Positions 25,353 to 33,483 are shown, counted from the stretch's first letter. The stretch: DNA of 64,000 nucleotides from JAPLHP01 sp963720375 (GCA_963720375.1 CAVRFM010000015.1:110729-174728); one strand, 5' to 3'. Numbers and translations are program-made. The notes: generated from the sequence alone by a model not told the origin.

Positions 25353-27236
25353 ATGCAGGAACAGAAGATAGCGTACATCGATCTATCGAGTGGTCAGATC
25401 CAAAAACAGCCCATTCCGGAGAAAATGCGCCGGATGTATCTCGGCGGCAGGGGTATCGATGTGTATCTGATGTACAACCACATCCCTCCCGGCAGCGACC
25501 CCCTGGGCCCGGAAAACGTCCTGACCTTCAGCGCCGGTCTGCTGGGAGGAACTCTGGCTCCATCCAGCGGCAGATGTCACATAGGGGCGAAGTCTCCACT
25601 GACAGGCTTCATAGGCAGCTCCAACATGGGAGGCTTCTTTGCTCCCGAGCTCAGGTTCGCCGGATTTGACCATCTGGTGATCAAAGGAAAAGCGGAGAAG
25701 CCGGTCTACCTCTGGGTCCATGACGGAGACATTGAGATCCGGGATGCCGCCCATCTGTGGGGCAAAGACACATTCGAGACGCCGGCCATTATCAGGAAGG
25801 GGCATCAGGATGACGAGATAAAGGTAGCCTGCATTGGATTGGCCGGGGAGAACCTGGTCAGGTATGCCTGCGTCCTGGGAGGGTTGAAGAACGCCGCCGG
25901 CCGGACGGGAATGGGCTGTGTCATGGGCTCGAAGAAGCTGAAGGCCATCGCGGTGAGGGGTACTCAGGATTTGAGCATTTCCTATACCAAAGAGGCTATG
26001 GGGTATCTGGAGCATATTATGGGACTGTTAAGGAGCAGCCCGGCGATGAAAGAGTTCTCCAGACTGGGCACTCCTGCCTGGCACGATACCTCGGACATGA
26101 TCGGCCGCGTCAGGAACAGAAACTTCCAACGCAATCAGGTTCCGGATGGGGGGAGTCTGTATGCCGAGAATATGCTTAAATTCTCGATAGGGATGGCTGG
26201 CTGTTTCGGCTGCCCGGTTCACTGCCGCCACAGATATATAGTCCCGGAAGGCCCTGATAAAGGGAAATACATGGAAGGGCCGGAATGGAGTACGCTGGCG
26301 GCCCTTACTGCAGAGGTCGATTGTAAGAGAATGGAAGTTGCCCTTGTCGGCAATTACCTGGTCAACAAGTACGGTATTGACTCCCTGGAGCTGGGCAGTA
26401 TGGTCTCATGGGCGATAGAACTGTATGAGAAGGGGATCATTGATGACAGGGTCACTGATGGCCTGAAGCTGGAGTGGGGCAACGATCAGGTGCTGTACGA
26501 GATGGTGCACCGGATTGCCAAGAGGCAGGGACTGGGAGATATCCTGGCTGAGGGCCCTCTCAGGGCCATAGAGAAGCTGGGAGAGAAGTCCCGCTACTAC
26601 AATGTTCACATCAAGGGCATGAGCTGCCTCCACACGGACGAAAGGGCCACGCCCAGCCATTCATTAGGCATAGCTGTGGCCACTAGGGGTGCGGACCACC
26701 TGAGAAACCGCCCCGGCCTGGATGCCCACCTGCTGCCGCCGGAGATCAGGGACAAGCTGTTCGGGTTCCCGGTGCCGGAGATGAATGCCTATGAAGGGAG
26801 CGGCAGGTTAATCCGGTGGCATGAGCTTCTATATGCTATTCCCGATGCTCTGGGGACATGCAAATTCTACCCCCTCTTCATGAGCCCCTCCAGCATTGGC
26901 TACGAGGATTACTGCAAGCTGGTTCACCACATCGCGGGCCTTGATCTGTCACCATCGGGGATGATGGAAATAGCCGAACGAATCTGTATCCTGGAGAGGA
27001 TGTTCAACAATCGTGAGGGAGCAAAGAGAAAAGATGACACTCCGCCCGAGCGCTACTTTGTGGAACCGACTCCTCTCGGCCCGCCCGGGTTCAAGGACAA
27101 GACGATAGACAGGGAAGGGTATGAAAAGGTGCTCGATGAATACTATGAGCTGTATGGCTGTGACAGGAATGGAGTACCCAGATCAGATACCCTGGTAAGG
27201 TTAGGCCTGGATCAGGAACCTTCGCATATTATCTAG
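25353..27236 (+). CDS. Aldehyde ferredoxin oxidoreductase family enzyme
   Basis: A 627-residue tungsten/molybdenum-pterin enzyme of the AOR family. The N-terminal pterin region (YLGGRGIDVYLMY, GPENVLTFSAG, SGRCHIGAKSPLTG) and the cluster ligands CFGCPVHC near residue 290 are present; a fourth Cys is in ALGTCKFYP near 505. Length matches the family. It oxidises aldehydes or acts on related acyl substrates with ferredoxin as partner. The ferredoxin encoded 50 bp later is the probable acceptor. The ATG follows GAGGAGG. Confidence 0.9.
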   Translation: MQEQKIAYIDLSSGQIQKQPIPEKMRRMYLGGRGIDVYLMYNHIPPGSDPLGPENVLTFSAGLLGGTLAPSSGRCHIGAKSPLTGFIGSSNMGGFFAPELRFAGFDHLVIKGKAEKPVYLWVHDGDIEIRDAAHLWGKDTFETPAIIRKGHQDDEIKVACIGLAGENLVRYACVLGGLKNAAGRTGMGCVMGSKKLKAIAVRGTQDLSISYTKEAMGYLEHIMGLLRSSPAMKEFSRLGTPAWHDTSDMIGRVRNRNFQRNQVPDGGSLYAENMLKFSIGMAGCFGCPVHCRHRYIVPEGPDKGKYMEGPEWSTLAALTAEVDCKRMEVALVGNYLVNKYGIDSLELGSMVSWAIELYEKGIIDDRVTDGLKLEWGNDQVLYEMVHRIAKRQGLGDILAEGPLRAIEKLGEKSRYYNVHIKGMSCLHTDERATPSHSLGIAVATRGADHLRNRPGLDAHLLPPEIRDKLFGFPVPEMNAYEGSGRLIRWHELLYAIPDALGTCKFYPLFMSPSSIGYEDYCKLVHHIAGLDLSPSGMMEIAERICILERMFNNREGAKRKDDTPPERYFVEPTPLGPPGFKDKTIDREGYEKVLDEYYELYGCDRNGVPRSDTLVRLGLDQEPSHII

Positions 27237-27286
27237 TGCATGGTTGCACCGGTCAGGCCAATATTTCAGCAGGGAGGGCACGAACG

Positions 27287-27772
27287 ATGAAGAAAATGCT
27301 GATCGTAGACCATTCGAAATGCACCGGCTGCAGGCTCTGTGAGGTGGTCTGCTCTGTCAACAAGAATGGGACGGTGAATCCGGGCAGGGCCATGGTCGCC
27401 GTCGTCAAGTGGGACCAGGACTGCATTGCCATCCCCATGCTCTGCCAGCAGTGTGAGGCGGCCCCCTGTATGGCGGTGTGTCCGGTGAAGGCCCTCGCCA
27501 GGGACGAGGACATTGGCAGGGTGACGGTAAATTATGATCTCTGTATCGGCTGCAGGTTCTGCGTGGCAGTCTGCCCGTTCGGCGCTGTGGGTTTCGACCC
27601 TGCTGCCAGAAAAATCATCAAATGCGACCTTTGTGATGGTGAACCGACGTGCGCGAAGTTCTGTGAAACAAAAGCCCTCCAGTACATCGACGTTACCACT
27701 GCGAACAGAGAAAAGAGGAGACAGGCAGCGGAGGTGCTGTCGGACCTGATCAGGAAGGCTGGCGCCAGGTGA
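27287..27772 (+). CDS. 4Fe-4S ferredoxin, HycB/AOR-partner type
   Basis: A 161-residue ferredoxin with four cluster motifs: CTGCRLCEVVC near residue 12, CQQCEAAPCMAVCP near 50, CIGCRFCVAVCP near 85 and CDLCDGEPTCAKFC near 112. This four-cluster layout is used by electron-carrier subunits of AOR-type and formate-type enzymes. ATG 27287 follows AGGGAGG; the frame open to 27236 upstream is not needed. Confidence 0.9.
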   Translation: MKKMLIVDHSKCTGCRLCEVVCSVNKNGTVNPGRAMVAVVKWDQDCIAIPMLCQQCEAAPCMAVCPVKALARDEDIGRVTVNYDLCIGCRFCVAVCPFGAVGFDPAARKIIKCDLCDGEPTCAKFCETKALQYIDVTTANREKRRQAAEVLSDLIRKAGAR

Positions 27773-27782
27773 AGCGCCTCCC

Positions 27783-27812
27783 TTGACATATTCAGAACAT
27801 ATCCTGTAAGAT
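27783..27812 (+). promoter_or_regulatory. Promoter of the dodecin gene
   Basis: TTGACA (27783-27788) and TAAGAT (27807-27812) are separated by 18 bp, upstream of the dodecin gene. Confidence 0.55.
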
Positions 27813-27872
27813 GCAGAGCACGATCGATCTTCGGGGAGCGTATCGGAGTCCACGAGGAGAAAGGGAGGGGAC

Positions 27873-28097
27873 ATGACGGAAGGAGCAGGCAGCGTATACG
27901 ACGTAATCGAGGTCATTGGCACCAGCACCCAATCATGGGAGAAGGCTGCTGCAGTAGCAGTGGAGACGGCTGCTAAGACATTGGAGGACCTCCGCATTGC
28001 TGAGGTCGTCGAGATGGACATGCAGATCGACAACGGGAAGGTCCGTGCCTACCGCACCAAGCTAAAGCTCTCCTTCAAGTACCACCCGGAAAAGTAA
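27873..28097 (+). CDS. Dodecin
   Basis: A 74-residue dodecin: VYDVIEVIGTSTQSWEKAAAVAVETAAKTLEDLRIAEV, then the strands VVEMDMQIDNGKV and YRTKLKLSFKY. Dodecins form a 12-subunit hollow shell that stores flavins (FMN, riboflavin or lumichrome). Length is normal. It has its own promoter. Storage of flavin fits the many flavoproteins here and the rib operon at 42-45 kb. Confidence 0.9.
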   Translation: MTEGAGSVYDVIEVIGTSTQSWEKAAAVAVETAAKTLEDLRIAEVVEMDMQIDNGKVRAYRTKLKLSFKYHPEK

Positions 28098-28126
28098 CCC
28101 TCGGACTTAGCTCTTGACTTATCTTT

Positions 28127-28182
28127 GGGGAGTGCAGAGGGGCAGAAGTCCCCTTGCCGGGGCTTGGGGTTGTCCCTCACCT
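28127..28182 (+). repeat. Dispersed repeat, copy B (partial)
   Basis: It shares GGGGAGTGCAGAGGGGCAGA, the G-rich middle and the CTCACCTT end with copies at 11930 and 37168. It stops where the promoter at 28185 starts. Confidence 0.7.
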
Positions 28183-28184
28183 TC

Positions 28185-28229
28185 TTGACACCCTCCCCAC
28201 CTCCCATGTACGATTCGCACAGCTATTAC
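28185..28229 (+). promoter_or_regulatory. Promoter with a 21-bp element shared with 18926
   Basis: TTGACA (28185-28190) and TACGAT (28209-28214) are spaced 18 bp. The 21 bases from TACGAT are identical to 18949-18969. It is 50 bp upstream of the dCMP deaminase gene. Confidence 0.6.
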
Positions 28230-28280
28230 CATCATGTCCGCGACTGCTGTAAGCAGTTCCTGAAATTAAGGGGGTGATTT

Positions 28281-28847
28281 GTGACTACTCGCTGGCCTAA
28301 GGTGAAAAGACCTGACAAGTTTGAGCACTTCTTGAATCGGGCAGAGGTTGTATCGGAAATGAGCACCTGTATAAGAAGAAAGATAGGAGCGATTATTGTC
28401 GGCCAGGATGGTGTAGAGCTCAGCTCAGGTTATGTGGGGTCTCCGAGAACGACAGCCCATTGTATTGACACCGGCATATGTCTCAGGCGGGAACTCAATA
28501 TTCCGCCCGGTCAACGGTACGAATTGTGCCGGAGTGTCCATGCAGAACAAAACGCCATAATCAATGCCGCCAGGACGGGTATCAGCATAGTCGGCGGGGA
28601 AATGTATATTTCCAGCGAACGAAATAAGGATGCCTATGATGCCAGCCGGGGAGAAAATGACCGGATCTACGGCCCCTGTATGATCTGCAAGAAACTGATC
28701 ATTAACGCCGGGATCACCAGGGTACATATGAGAGAGCGGGGTGTCGGGGTAAAGAGCTATGATGTCACGGAGTTGAAGGAGCTGCTGGCCCAGGAGGAAG
28801 AGGAGATAAAAAGGAGTCTTCAGCCTAAAACCAAAGAGAAGAAGTAG
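28281..28847 (+). CDS. dCMP/cytidine deaminase-family protein
   Basis: A 188-residue zinc deaminase with HAEQNAI near residue 90 and GPCMICK near 132, the two halves of the catalytic site. The region between is longer than in small cytidine deaminases and fits the dCMP deaminase/ComEB group, which supplies dUMP. The start is GTG after GGGGGTGA. The next gene begins 2 bp after the stop. Confidence 0.85.
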   Translation: MTTRWPKVKRPDKFEHFLNRAEVVSEMSTCIRRKIGAIIVGQDGVELSSGYVGSPRTTAHCIDTGICLRRELNIPPGQRYELCRSVHAEQNAIINAARTGISIVGGEMYISSERNKDAYDASRGENDRIYGPCMICKKLIINAGITRVHMRERGVGVKSYDVTELKELLAQEEEEIKRSLQPKTKEKK

Positions 28848-28849
28848 CC

Positions 28850-29371
28850 ATGAAAGTAGTATCGATTGTGGGTATGGCAGGCTCAGGCAAATCGGAGGTA
28901 GCCAGAGTCTTCAAGAATAGCGGCTTTGTGAGAGTCAGGTTCGGCGATATTACCGATGAAGAGGTCAGGAAAAGAGGGCTGGAGCTGAACGAGAAAAACG
29001 AACGGTATGTCAGGGGACAACTGAGGAAAGAGCATGGGATGTCCGCTTATGCGAAGCTCAGCCTGCCCAAAATTGATCGCCTCCTGAAATCGGCGGATGT
29101 CGTTGTGGATGGCCTCTACTCGTGGGAAGAATACACTCTGTTGAAGGACCACTACGGCGATCGTTTTACCGTGGTGGCGGTTTGGGCCTCTCCCGAGACA
29201 AGATATCAGAGATTGACGAAAAGGCCCATCCGCCCTCTGACGCTCAAGGAAGCTGCCAGCCGGGATGTGGCGGAGATAGAAGAGCTCAGCAAAGGTGGGC
29301 CCATCGCCATGGCAGACTTCACTATCACCAACGAGTCTTCTTTAGAAGCCCTGGAAAGGCAAACCCAATAA
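28850..29371 (+). CDS. UPF0200-type P-loop kinase-like protein
   Basis: A 173-residue P-loop protein with Walker A GMAGSGKSE near residue 8, DVVVDGLYSWEEY and RLTKRPIRPLT (lid arginines) followed by DVAEIEELSKGGPIAMAD. The UPF0200 group is best known from archaea and is related to nucleotide and dephospho-CoA kinases; the substrate is not established. The C-terminus is a little short compared with what I expect. A terminator follows. Confidence 0.75.
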   Translation: MKVVSIVGMAGSGKSEVARVFKNSGFVRVRFGDITDEEVRKRGLELNEKNERYVRGQLRKEHGMSAYAKLSLPKIDRLLKSADVVVDGLYSWEEYTLLKDHYGDRFTVVAVWASPETRYQRLTKRPIRPLTLKEAASRDVAEIEELSKGGPIAMADFTITNESSLEALERQTQ

Positions 29372-29408
29372 AGTTGTCGCAGCCCTGAAGTGATAGGAAC
29401 GGCTGCAT

Positions 29409-29441
29409 AAGGAAACATCTCCTAACGTATCGTGTTTCCTT
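29409..29441 (+). terminator. Hairpin after the UPF0200 gene
   Basis: A 9-bp stem AAGGAAACA / TGTTTCCTT with a 15-base loop followed by TT. It separates this operon from the oppositely directed retron. Confidence 0.55.
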
Positions 29442-29550
29442 TCGCTCAGGGGTTTGTTAATGCTGATGACTGCCGGGTTCTTACAACTTCCGTTGGGTCT
29501 GATCTGCTCCCAGAGAGTGTCACAGACCGAATCTGGGCAAAGAACCCCCA

Positions 29551-30585
29551 CTAACTTGGCTCGGTGTGCTTGGGCTTTGATTCCAACACGGTCTTGGCTA
29601 TCTCTCGGTAGCGCTCTGCTAGAGTAGGAGCGTACTGCTTTACAAAAGCAGCAATTCCAAAGAGCCTGTCTGCATCATCGGCGAATTCCCCTGGATGCTT
29701 CCCAGCCCTGTCGAACTTCGCTCTCCATATCCTGCGCGTCACACGCGGTGGCAAGACCTTCTCATTGACAACAAGACCTGCCACGATTTGTCTGCCACCC
29801 TGCCCCACAATGCGCGTCTTTTTCGTATTCAGGCCAAAGCCGGAGTTGTTGAGGATTTTCCCTACATCAGATACGTGTTCCTTGCCGAATTTCATTGATC
29901 CGGAGAATGCGAGATCGTCAGCGTATCTTGTGTAGGTACAACCTAGTTGACTAGCCAGGTCTAGCAATTGAAGGTCAACGGAGCGGAATACAAGGTTTGA
30001 GATAGCTGGGCTCGTTGGCGCTCCCTGCGGAAGACGTCCGTCCAAACAACATAGTGCAGCCAACTGGTGCGTAACTGGATCGTTGAAGCCAAGTTCTCCG
30101 AAGACCGCTTCCACCTGTGGAAACTTTATGCTCGGGAAGAACTCCTTGATATCGACGACCATAAGGTTCCTGTTGCTCGAATGTGCTTTCCCGTTGTCAA
30201 ATATGCTGCGGTTCTTTGCAAAACCCATAACGCAATCTGGCAGATTGCCCTTAAGGCATATGTTCTCATTGATCCATCTCTGAATGACCTTGAGAAATCT
30301 TCGCGGTGCCTCGATCTGTCTAGTGCCTCCTGAACTCTTTGGAACTTTGTAGATCCTGTAGAATCGAGCTGGGTTGATCTGCATGAGCCAGATCAGGCGG
30401 TGTGAGACACCGAAGAGATAAGGCAGACAATCTGGGGTTGCTAGTGGCGGCAATCCCTTGCCAAATAGCTCATCGGCCTTGGATCGCTCCTCCGGTTTGA
30501 ACTCAAGCTCAGCTGACAGAATGTCAATCGAATGTTGGCCTCCTGGTAGGGAGACGTGAGGGGGCAAGGAGATTGCAGTCGTCAT
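29551..30585 (-). CDS. Retron-type reverse transcriptase
   Basis: A 344-residue reverse transcriptase. Motif A is VVDIKEFFPSI, motif B is LPQGAPTSPAISN and the catalytic motif C is YADD. Before motif A stands NGKAH, matching the retron NAxxH motif with one change. After motif C comes IVAGLVVN, matching the retron VTG region as VAG. The length and absence of a maturase or endonuclease domain argue against a group II intron. ATG 30585 is the likely start; an in-frame TTG lies 6 bases upstream. It reads immediately after the structured RNA at 30592-30727, as expected for msr-msd-RT order. Confidence 0.85.
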   Translation of the reverse strand: MTTAISLPPHVSLPGGQHSIDILSAELEFKPEERSKADELFGKGLPPLATPDCLPYLFGVSHRLIWLMQINPARFYRIYKVPKSSGGTRQIEAPRRFLKVIQRWINENICLKGNLPDCVMGFAKNRSIFDNGKAHSSNRNLMVVDIKEFFPSIKFPQVEAVFGELGFNDPVTHQLAALCCLDGRLPQGAPTSPAISNLVFRSVDLQLLDLASQLGCTYTRYADDLAFSGSMKFGKEHVSDVGKILNNSGFGLNTKKTRIVGQGGRQIVAGLVVNEKVLPPRVTRRIWRAKFDRAGKHPGEFADDADRLFGIAAFVKQYAPTLAERYREIAKTVLESKPKHTEPS

Positions 30586-30591
30586 TTCCAA

Positions 30592-30727
30592 TCAGTGTAA
30601 ATCGATTGCTCAGTATTCGTAGCGAAGCGCAGCATAGCGCAGCATAGCAAGCTTCGCTACGAATTCTTCTATCTGGGATCTTTCACTATGGGCGGCGAAC
30701 CGCCGCCCCAAACCGAATCTCTTGTCC
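30592..30727 (-). ncRNA. Candidate retron msr-msd RNA
   Basis: On the minus strand, a G/C hairpin comes first (8-bp stem GGGCGGCG / CGCCGCCC with a 3-base loop, 30690-30708). A long hairpin follows: a perfect 14-bp stem ATTCGTAGCGAAGC / GCTTCGCTACGAAT at 30615-30664 with a 22-base loop. The loop region holds a tandem 10-base repeat (GCGCAGCATA on the plus strand). A short msr hairpin followed by a long msd hairpin directly before an RT gene is the retron pattern. I could not find a clear a1/a2 pairing at the ends, so the limits are approximate. Confidence 0.6.
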
Positions 30728-31027
30728 TTACCCCCTCTTGGTCTGTTCCACCAGATGCAGCATTCTCAGAACGTCACGTCTCTTGGTCAGCTTTGAACTG
30801 CCGAACATCTTGAGGCCATTGAATGTAACGACGTACCGATCGTCGGGCAACCTTCGCACCTTGCCGTCAGCCATCAACAATTCGAGGAACTCCTTGACTG
30901 ACTTGCTCTTCACTTGCTTCGCAAGCTGCTTGTCCAGTTCTTCGTCACTGGCTGGCTGAAGCACATTCACTACGTTCATCACAAGGACTGATTCACGTGC
31001 CTCACGCAATGCGTCTGCTTCCTGCAT
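30728..31027 (-). CDS. Small helical, probably DNA-binding protein of the retron
   Basis: A 99-residue protein. Residues about 25-75 (SDEELDKQLAKQVKSKSVKEFLELLMADGKVRRLPDDRYVVTFNG) have the helix-helix-wing order of a winged helix. Type II retrons carry an effector together with a DNA-binding part, and this gene fits that role. It lies 13 bp after the effector gene and ends where the RNA begins. No homolog is recognised by name. Confidence 0.6.
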   Translation of the reverse strand: MQEADALREARESVLVMNVVNVLQPASDEELDKQLAKQVKSKSVKEFLELLMADGKVRRLPDDRYVVTFNGLKMFGSSKLTKRRDVLRMLHLVEQTKRG

Positions 31028-31040
31028 TTTCCCACACCGT

Positions 31041-31610
31041 TCAAGTCTTATGTATCATTTTCGCCCTGGCGATGTCAATAGCCTTGGAGAGTTCCGTCCA
31101 CGCACGATTTGGTCTGCCGTAGTCAACATACCGAATTGTTGCATGGTTGTGGTCTGCCGCCTTCAGAGGGCCTTGGCAAAGATACGATCTCGCGCCTTTG
31201 TGTTTCTTGTTGAATAGGATAAGCATTCGCGGACAGATACCCTCATTGGTCGCAAAGTAGCCAAGCTCTGCGAAAGATCCTGGACTATCCGGTATGATTG
31301 CTACGACATTACATACTTGCGCTACCAGTAACTCATATTTGGTTAGATCGAATCCCTTGCCGAGACGTTCCTTAGCAAACTTCCTCGCTTTCCGTTCAAT
31401 TTCTTTATGCTCTGTTATTACCTCCAGTGACTGCACCTCACAACGTTGCGCGAGATCTTTCCGCAGAGCCCCACCTTCAGACATGGCGCTGTTGTCTTCT
31501 TTCTCCATTGAAGGACCCATGATAAATACCGATGGCCTAAGAGAACTCAGGTACTCACCAATCTCGGTTTCAAACTTGTAGTTCCAGTCCTGAGTACTAG
31601 CAGTAGTCAC
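31041..31610 (-). CDS. Nucleoside deoxyribosyltransferase-like retron effector
   Basis: A 189-residue protein with a nucleoside-2-deoxyribosyltransferase-like fold. The N-terminal strand is SVFIMGPSM, a helix with KELERKARKF-type charge follows, then VVAIIPDSPGSFAELGYFA, whose Glu after SFA is the likely catalytic residue, and LILFNKKH. Effectors of type II retrons (Eco1 group) have this fold and act as N-glycosidases when the retron is triggered. The GTG start is weakly supported. It is first in the three-gene unit effector, DNA-binding protein, RNA and RT. Confidence 0.75.
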   Translation of the reverse strand: MTTASTQDWNYKFETEIGEYLSSLRPSVFIMGPSMEKEDNSAMSEGGALRKDLAQRCEVQSLEVITEHKEIERKARKFAKERLGKGFDLTKYELLVAQVCNVVAIIPDSPGSFAELGYFATNEGICPRMLILFNKKHKGARSYLCQGPLKAADHNHATIRYVDYGRPNRAWTELSKAIDIARAKMIHKT

Positions 31611-32006
31611 TTATGAGTCTCCAAAAGCTATGTCAGTGAGTCTGCCAGGGGCCAACAAATAAACGCCTTACCAAGAACCAGAATCAACCTGGTCGGATGA
31701 TACGCCAGAACAGGCTCAAAGCCACCTCGGGGCAACTATCCAAGACTCACCACCCAGGCATCCTGGGATCTCTGCGTGGCTTTGGCTCAATTGGCAAGAA
31801 TCTACAACAAAGGAAGCCTACTGTCAATGCTGGGGTTGCCGACAATATGCAGAGTGTTATCTCCCTTTCAACCGCTTGATGAAACGGTTTCCTTGTGCTA
31901 TACAAATGCACTGGGGTGAAACAAGCAGTAGTGACAGAAAGACAACGGACAATCCCACTTCGAGGTAGTCATACTCGCTATGTGCAAGTGAATATTTGAG
32001 GTACAT
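31611..32006. other. Divergent intergenic region upstream of the retron
   Basis: About 400 bp between the retron (leftward) and the Cas4-like unit (rightward). It must contain both promoters. I see a small hairpin near 31679-31695 (CCAG / CTGG) but no gene with a ribosome site. Confidence 0.5.
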
Positions 32007-32177
32007 ATGATATTAAGGCATGACGAAAGAACAAAGTCCGATTCTTTCGAAGAGACCATTATTGACGTGGAGACTATCGGGGAGTTCAACAAGAGAGAAT
32101 GGAGACACCCCTTCCCAATGACTTTTTCTGAATTGGATATCCAACATGAGAACTCCAGCCAACAGGGGACTCTATGA
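32007..32177 (+). CDS. 56-residue ORF coupled to the Cas4-like gene
   Basis: ATG 32007 follows TGAGGT by 4 bases, and the stop overlaps the next start as ATGA, so it is well placed to be translated. The protein is acidic in the middle and carries IIDVETIGEFNKREW, which resembles motif I (DxE) of DEDD 3'-5' exonucleases, but there is no room for the other motifs. It may be a small regulatory partner or the remnant of an exonuclease gene. Confidence 0.5.
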   Translation: MILRHDERTKSDSFEETIIDVETIGEFNKREWRHPFPMTFSELDIQHENSSQQGTL

Positions 32178-32980
32178 AGAAAGCTAAGGAAATTCTGGAA
32201 CGATATGAAGCCATTTTGGGGGCTCTCGATGAATCAGGGAACGAACTAAGGTTTGGTAGAGGAACGGTAGGTATCGCTGATATATCTCAGCAGTTCTACT
32301 GTGAAAAGCAATTGGAATTGGATTATGTACGTCAACTAGAACCCAGCGAAGAAATGATCCTGGGTCAGGGTGGGCACGAGAACGCTATCGCCCTAGCTGT
32401 ACCAGTCACTACAGAAGAAGCGGTACAAGATGCCGTCACAAGGAGAGAGGAGGCTACCTGTATTTATGAGTTTGGCATAGCGTGGCATCATAGAGGAGTG
32501 CCAATTCTTGGGAGAGTGGATGAAGCTTGGTTCAGATCTGGCAATGTGGAGTTGGTTGTGGAGCGCAAGTTTACCGAGAGCCTACGCCCATTCGATGGTC
32601 ATCTGGCCCAGGCAAGACTCTACTGCTTGGGGCTGGAAGGTATGGGCTTTGATACACCTTCAACGCGGCACACCATTCTAACGTTCAGACGGATTTGCCA
32701 CACTTGCCCAAAGCTGGTAGATAGGACATGTCCGATATTTGAGCACGATAGAAAAGAGTTCCACTGTAAGAAGGGCCAAGTCAGAGCATTCTCGTATCCC
32801 TTCGATAGGAAGAGGGCCACTGATGAACTGGACTGGGCTCTCGATTATTGGCTGAGCAAGAGAGATGCTATCCCTTCCAGAAAACCCGCCAAATGTCATG
32901 TATGCCGCCACAAAAGCTGCTGTGAAGACTCACTGGCGGAGGATGATTCGTTATCCAATTCATTACTCCAGTTGTTCTGA
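32174..32980 (+). CDS. Cas4/RecB-like PD-(D/E)XK nuclease with probable Fe-S cluster
   Basis: A 268-residue protein. An N-terminal Cys (QQFYCEKQLEL near residue 40) and C-terminal cysteines (CHVCRHKSCC near 240) could hold a 4Fe-4S cluster as in Cas4 and AddB. The nuclease core reads GRVDEAWF, then VVERKFT (D and E-x-K), then QARLYC for motif Q-x3-Y. A second Cys group (CHTCPKLVDRTCP) sits between. Cas4 processes DNA ends for CRISPR, but no array or other cas gene is here, so a solitary defence or repair nuclease is likely. Confidence 0.7.
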   Translation: MKKAKEILERYEAILGALDESGNELRFGRGTVGIADISQQFYCEKQLELDYVRQLEPSEEMILGQGGHENAIALAVPVTTEEAVQDAVTRREEATCIYEFGIAWHHRGVPILGRVDEAWFRSGNVELVVERKFTESLRPFDGHLAQARLYCLGLEGMGFDTPSTRHTILTFRRICHTCPKLVDRTCPIFEHDRKEFHCKKGQVRAFSYPFDRKRATDELDWALDYWLSKRDAIPSRKPAKCHVCRHKSCCEDSLAEDDSLSNSLLQLF

Positions 32981-33359
32981 AGTTACCCCCTAGACTCATG
33001 TTATCGATAGGGCTGAGTCTCTGATGCGCCTTCGCCGCATCCTCAGCATTACACTGCCCCAACGGCGCCTTGTAGAGATTCAGGCTGCTCCTGAGTCCCA
33101 ATTATGCTAACGATTTGCCAACAGACCGAATGATACTGGTTGGCATTCTACGAACAAAATCATCACCAACCCGCTGACACAACGGAAGTACTGCCTTGTG
33201 CGTAAGATCACGCTTGGCATGATATCCGCTAGACTGAAAATTCCATCGTTACGTGTTTTCGAGCGTGAAGTACTTCGCACAAAATCCTCTTTGAGATAGC
33301 ATACATGATTGAAGGACGATTAAGAGGGGATTGAATGAAGGCGAGAAGATGGCGAAGCC
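32981..33359. other. Non-coding stretch beside the accessory island
   Basis: No frame with coding character or ribosome site was found. It separates the Cas4-like gene from the hisS fragment and may be decayed sequence. Confidence 0.5.
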
Positions 33360-33483
33360 TCATCTAATAATGGTTCGAGAGAGTCCCAGGGCGTTTGCCT
33401 GCCTCATCCGGGCTTTCAGGCCTCTATCATCCATGGCCGGGATGGCCCCGATACCGACCTGGCGGAGCCTGGCAGAACTTCGG
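33360..33483 (-). pseudogene. Decayed hisS fragment (anticodon-binding domain)
   Basis: The minus strand translates as ARLRQVGIGAIPAMDDRGLK followed by ARMRQANALGLSRTIIR and a stop. The intact hisS at 37357-38613 reads ARLRQVRIGVTLAVDDRSLK and AQLRQANALGFSQAIII. About 40 codons match, and no other hisS part is present. It is a leftover of a second copy, brought in or left by a rearrangement next to the island. The plus-strand ORF over it is a shadow. Confidence 0.75.

Noticed and set aside
29551..30585. Group II intron maturase
   Set aside because: No maturase or endonuclease domain, short length, retron-type motifs and an effector gene in the same unit.
30615..30664. Tandem 10-base repeat as a CRISPR fragment
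   Set aside because: Only two copies, no spacers, and it lies in the loop of the retron hairpin.
31697..31879. 60-residue ORF between retron and Cas4-like unit
   Set aside because: No ribosome site, basic low-information sequence, and it lies in the divergent promoter region.
32174..32980. CRISPR-Cas locus suggested by the Cas4-like gene
   Set aside because: No repeat array and no other cas gene is found in the window.
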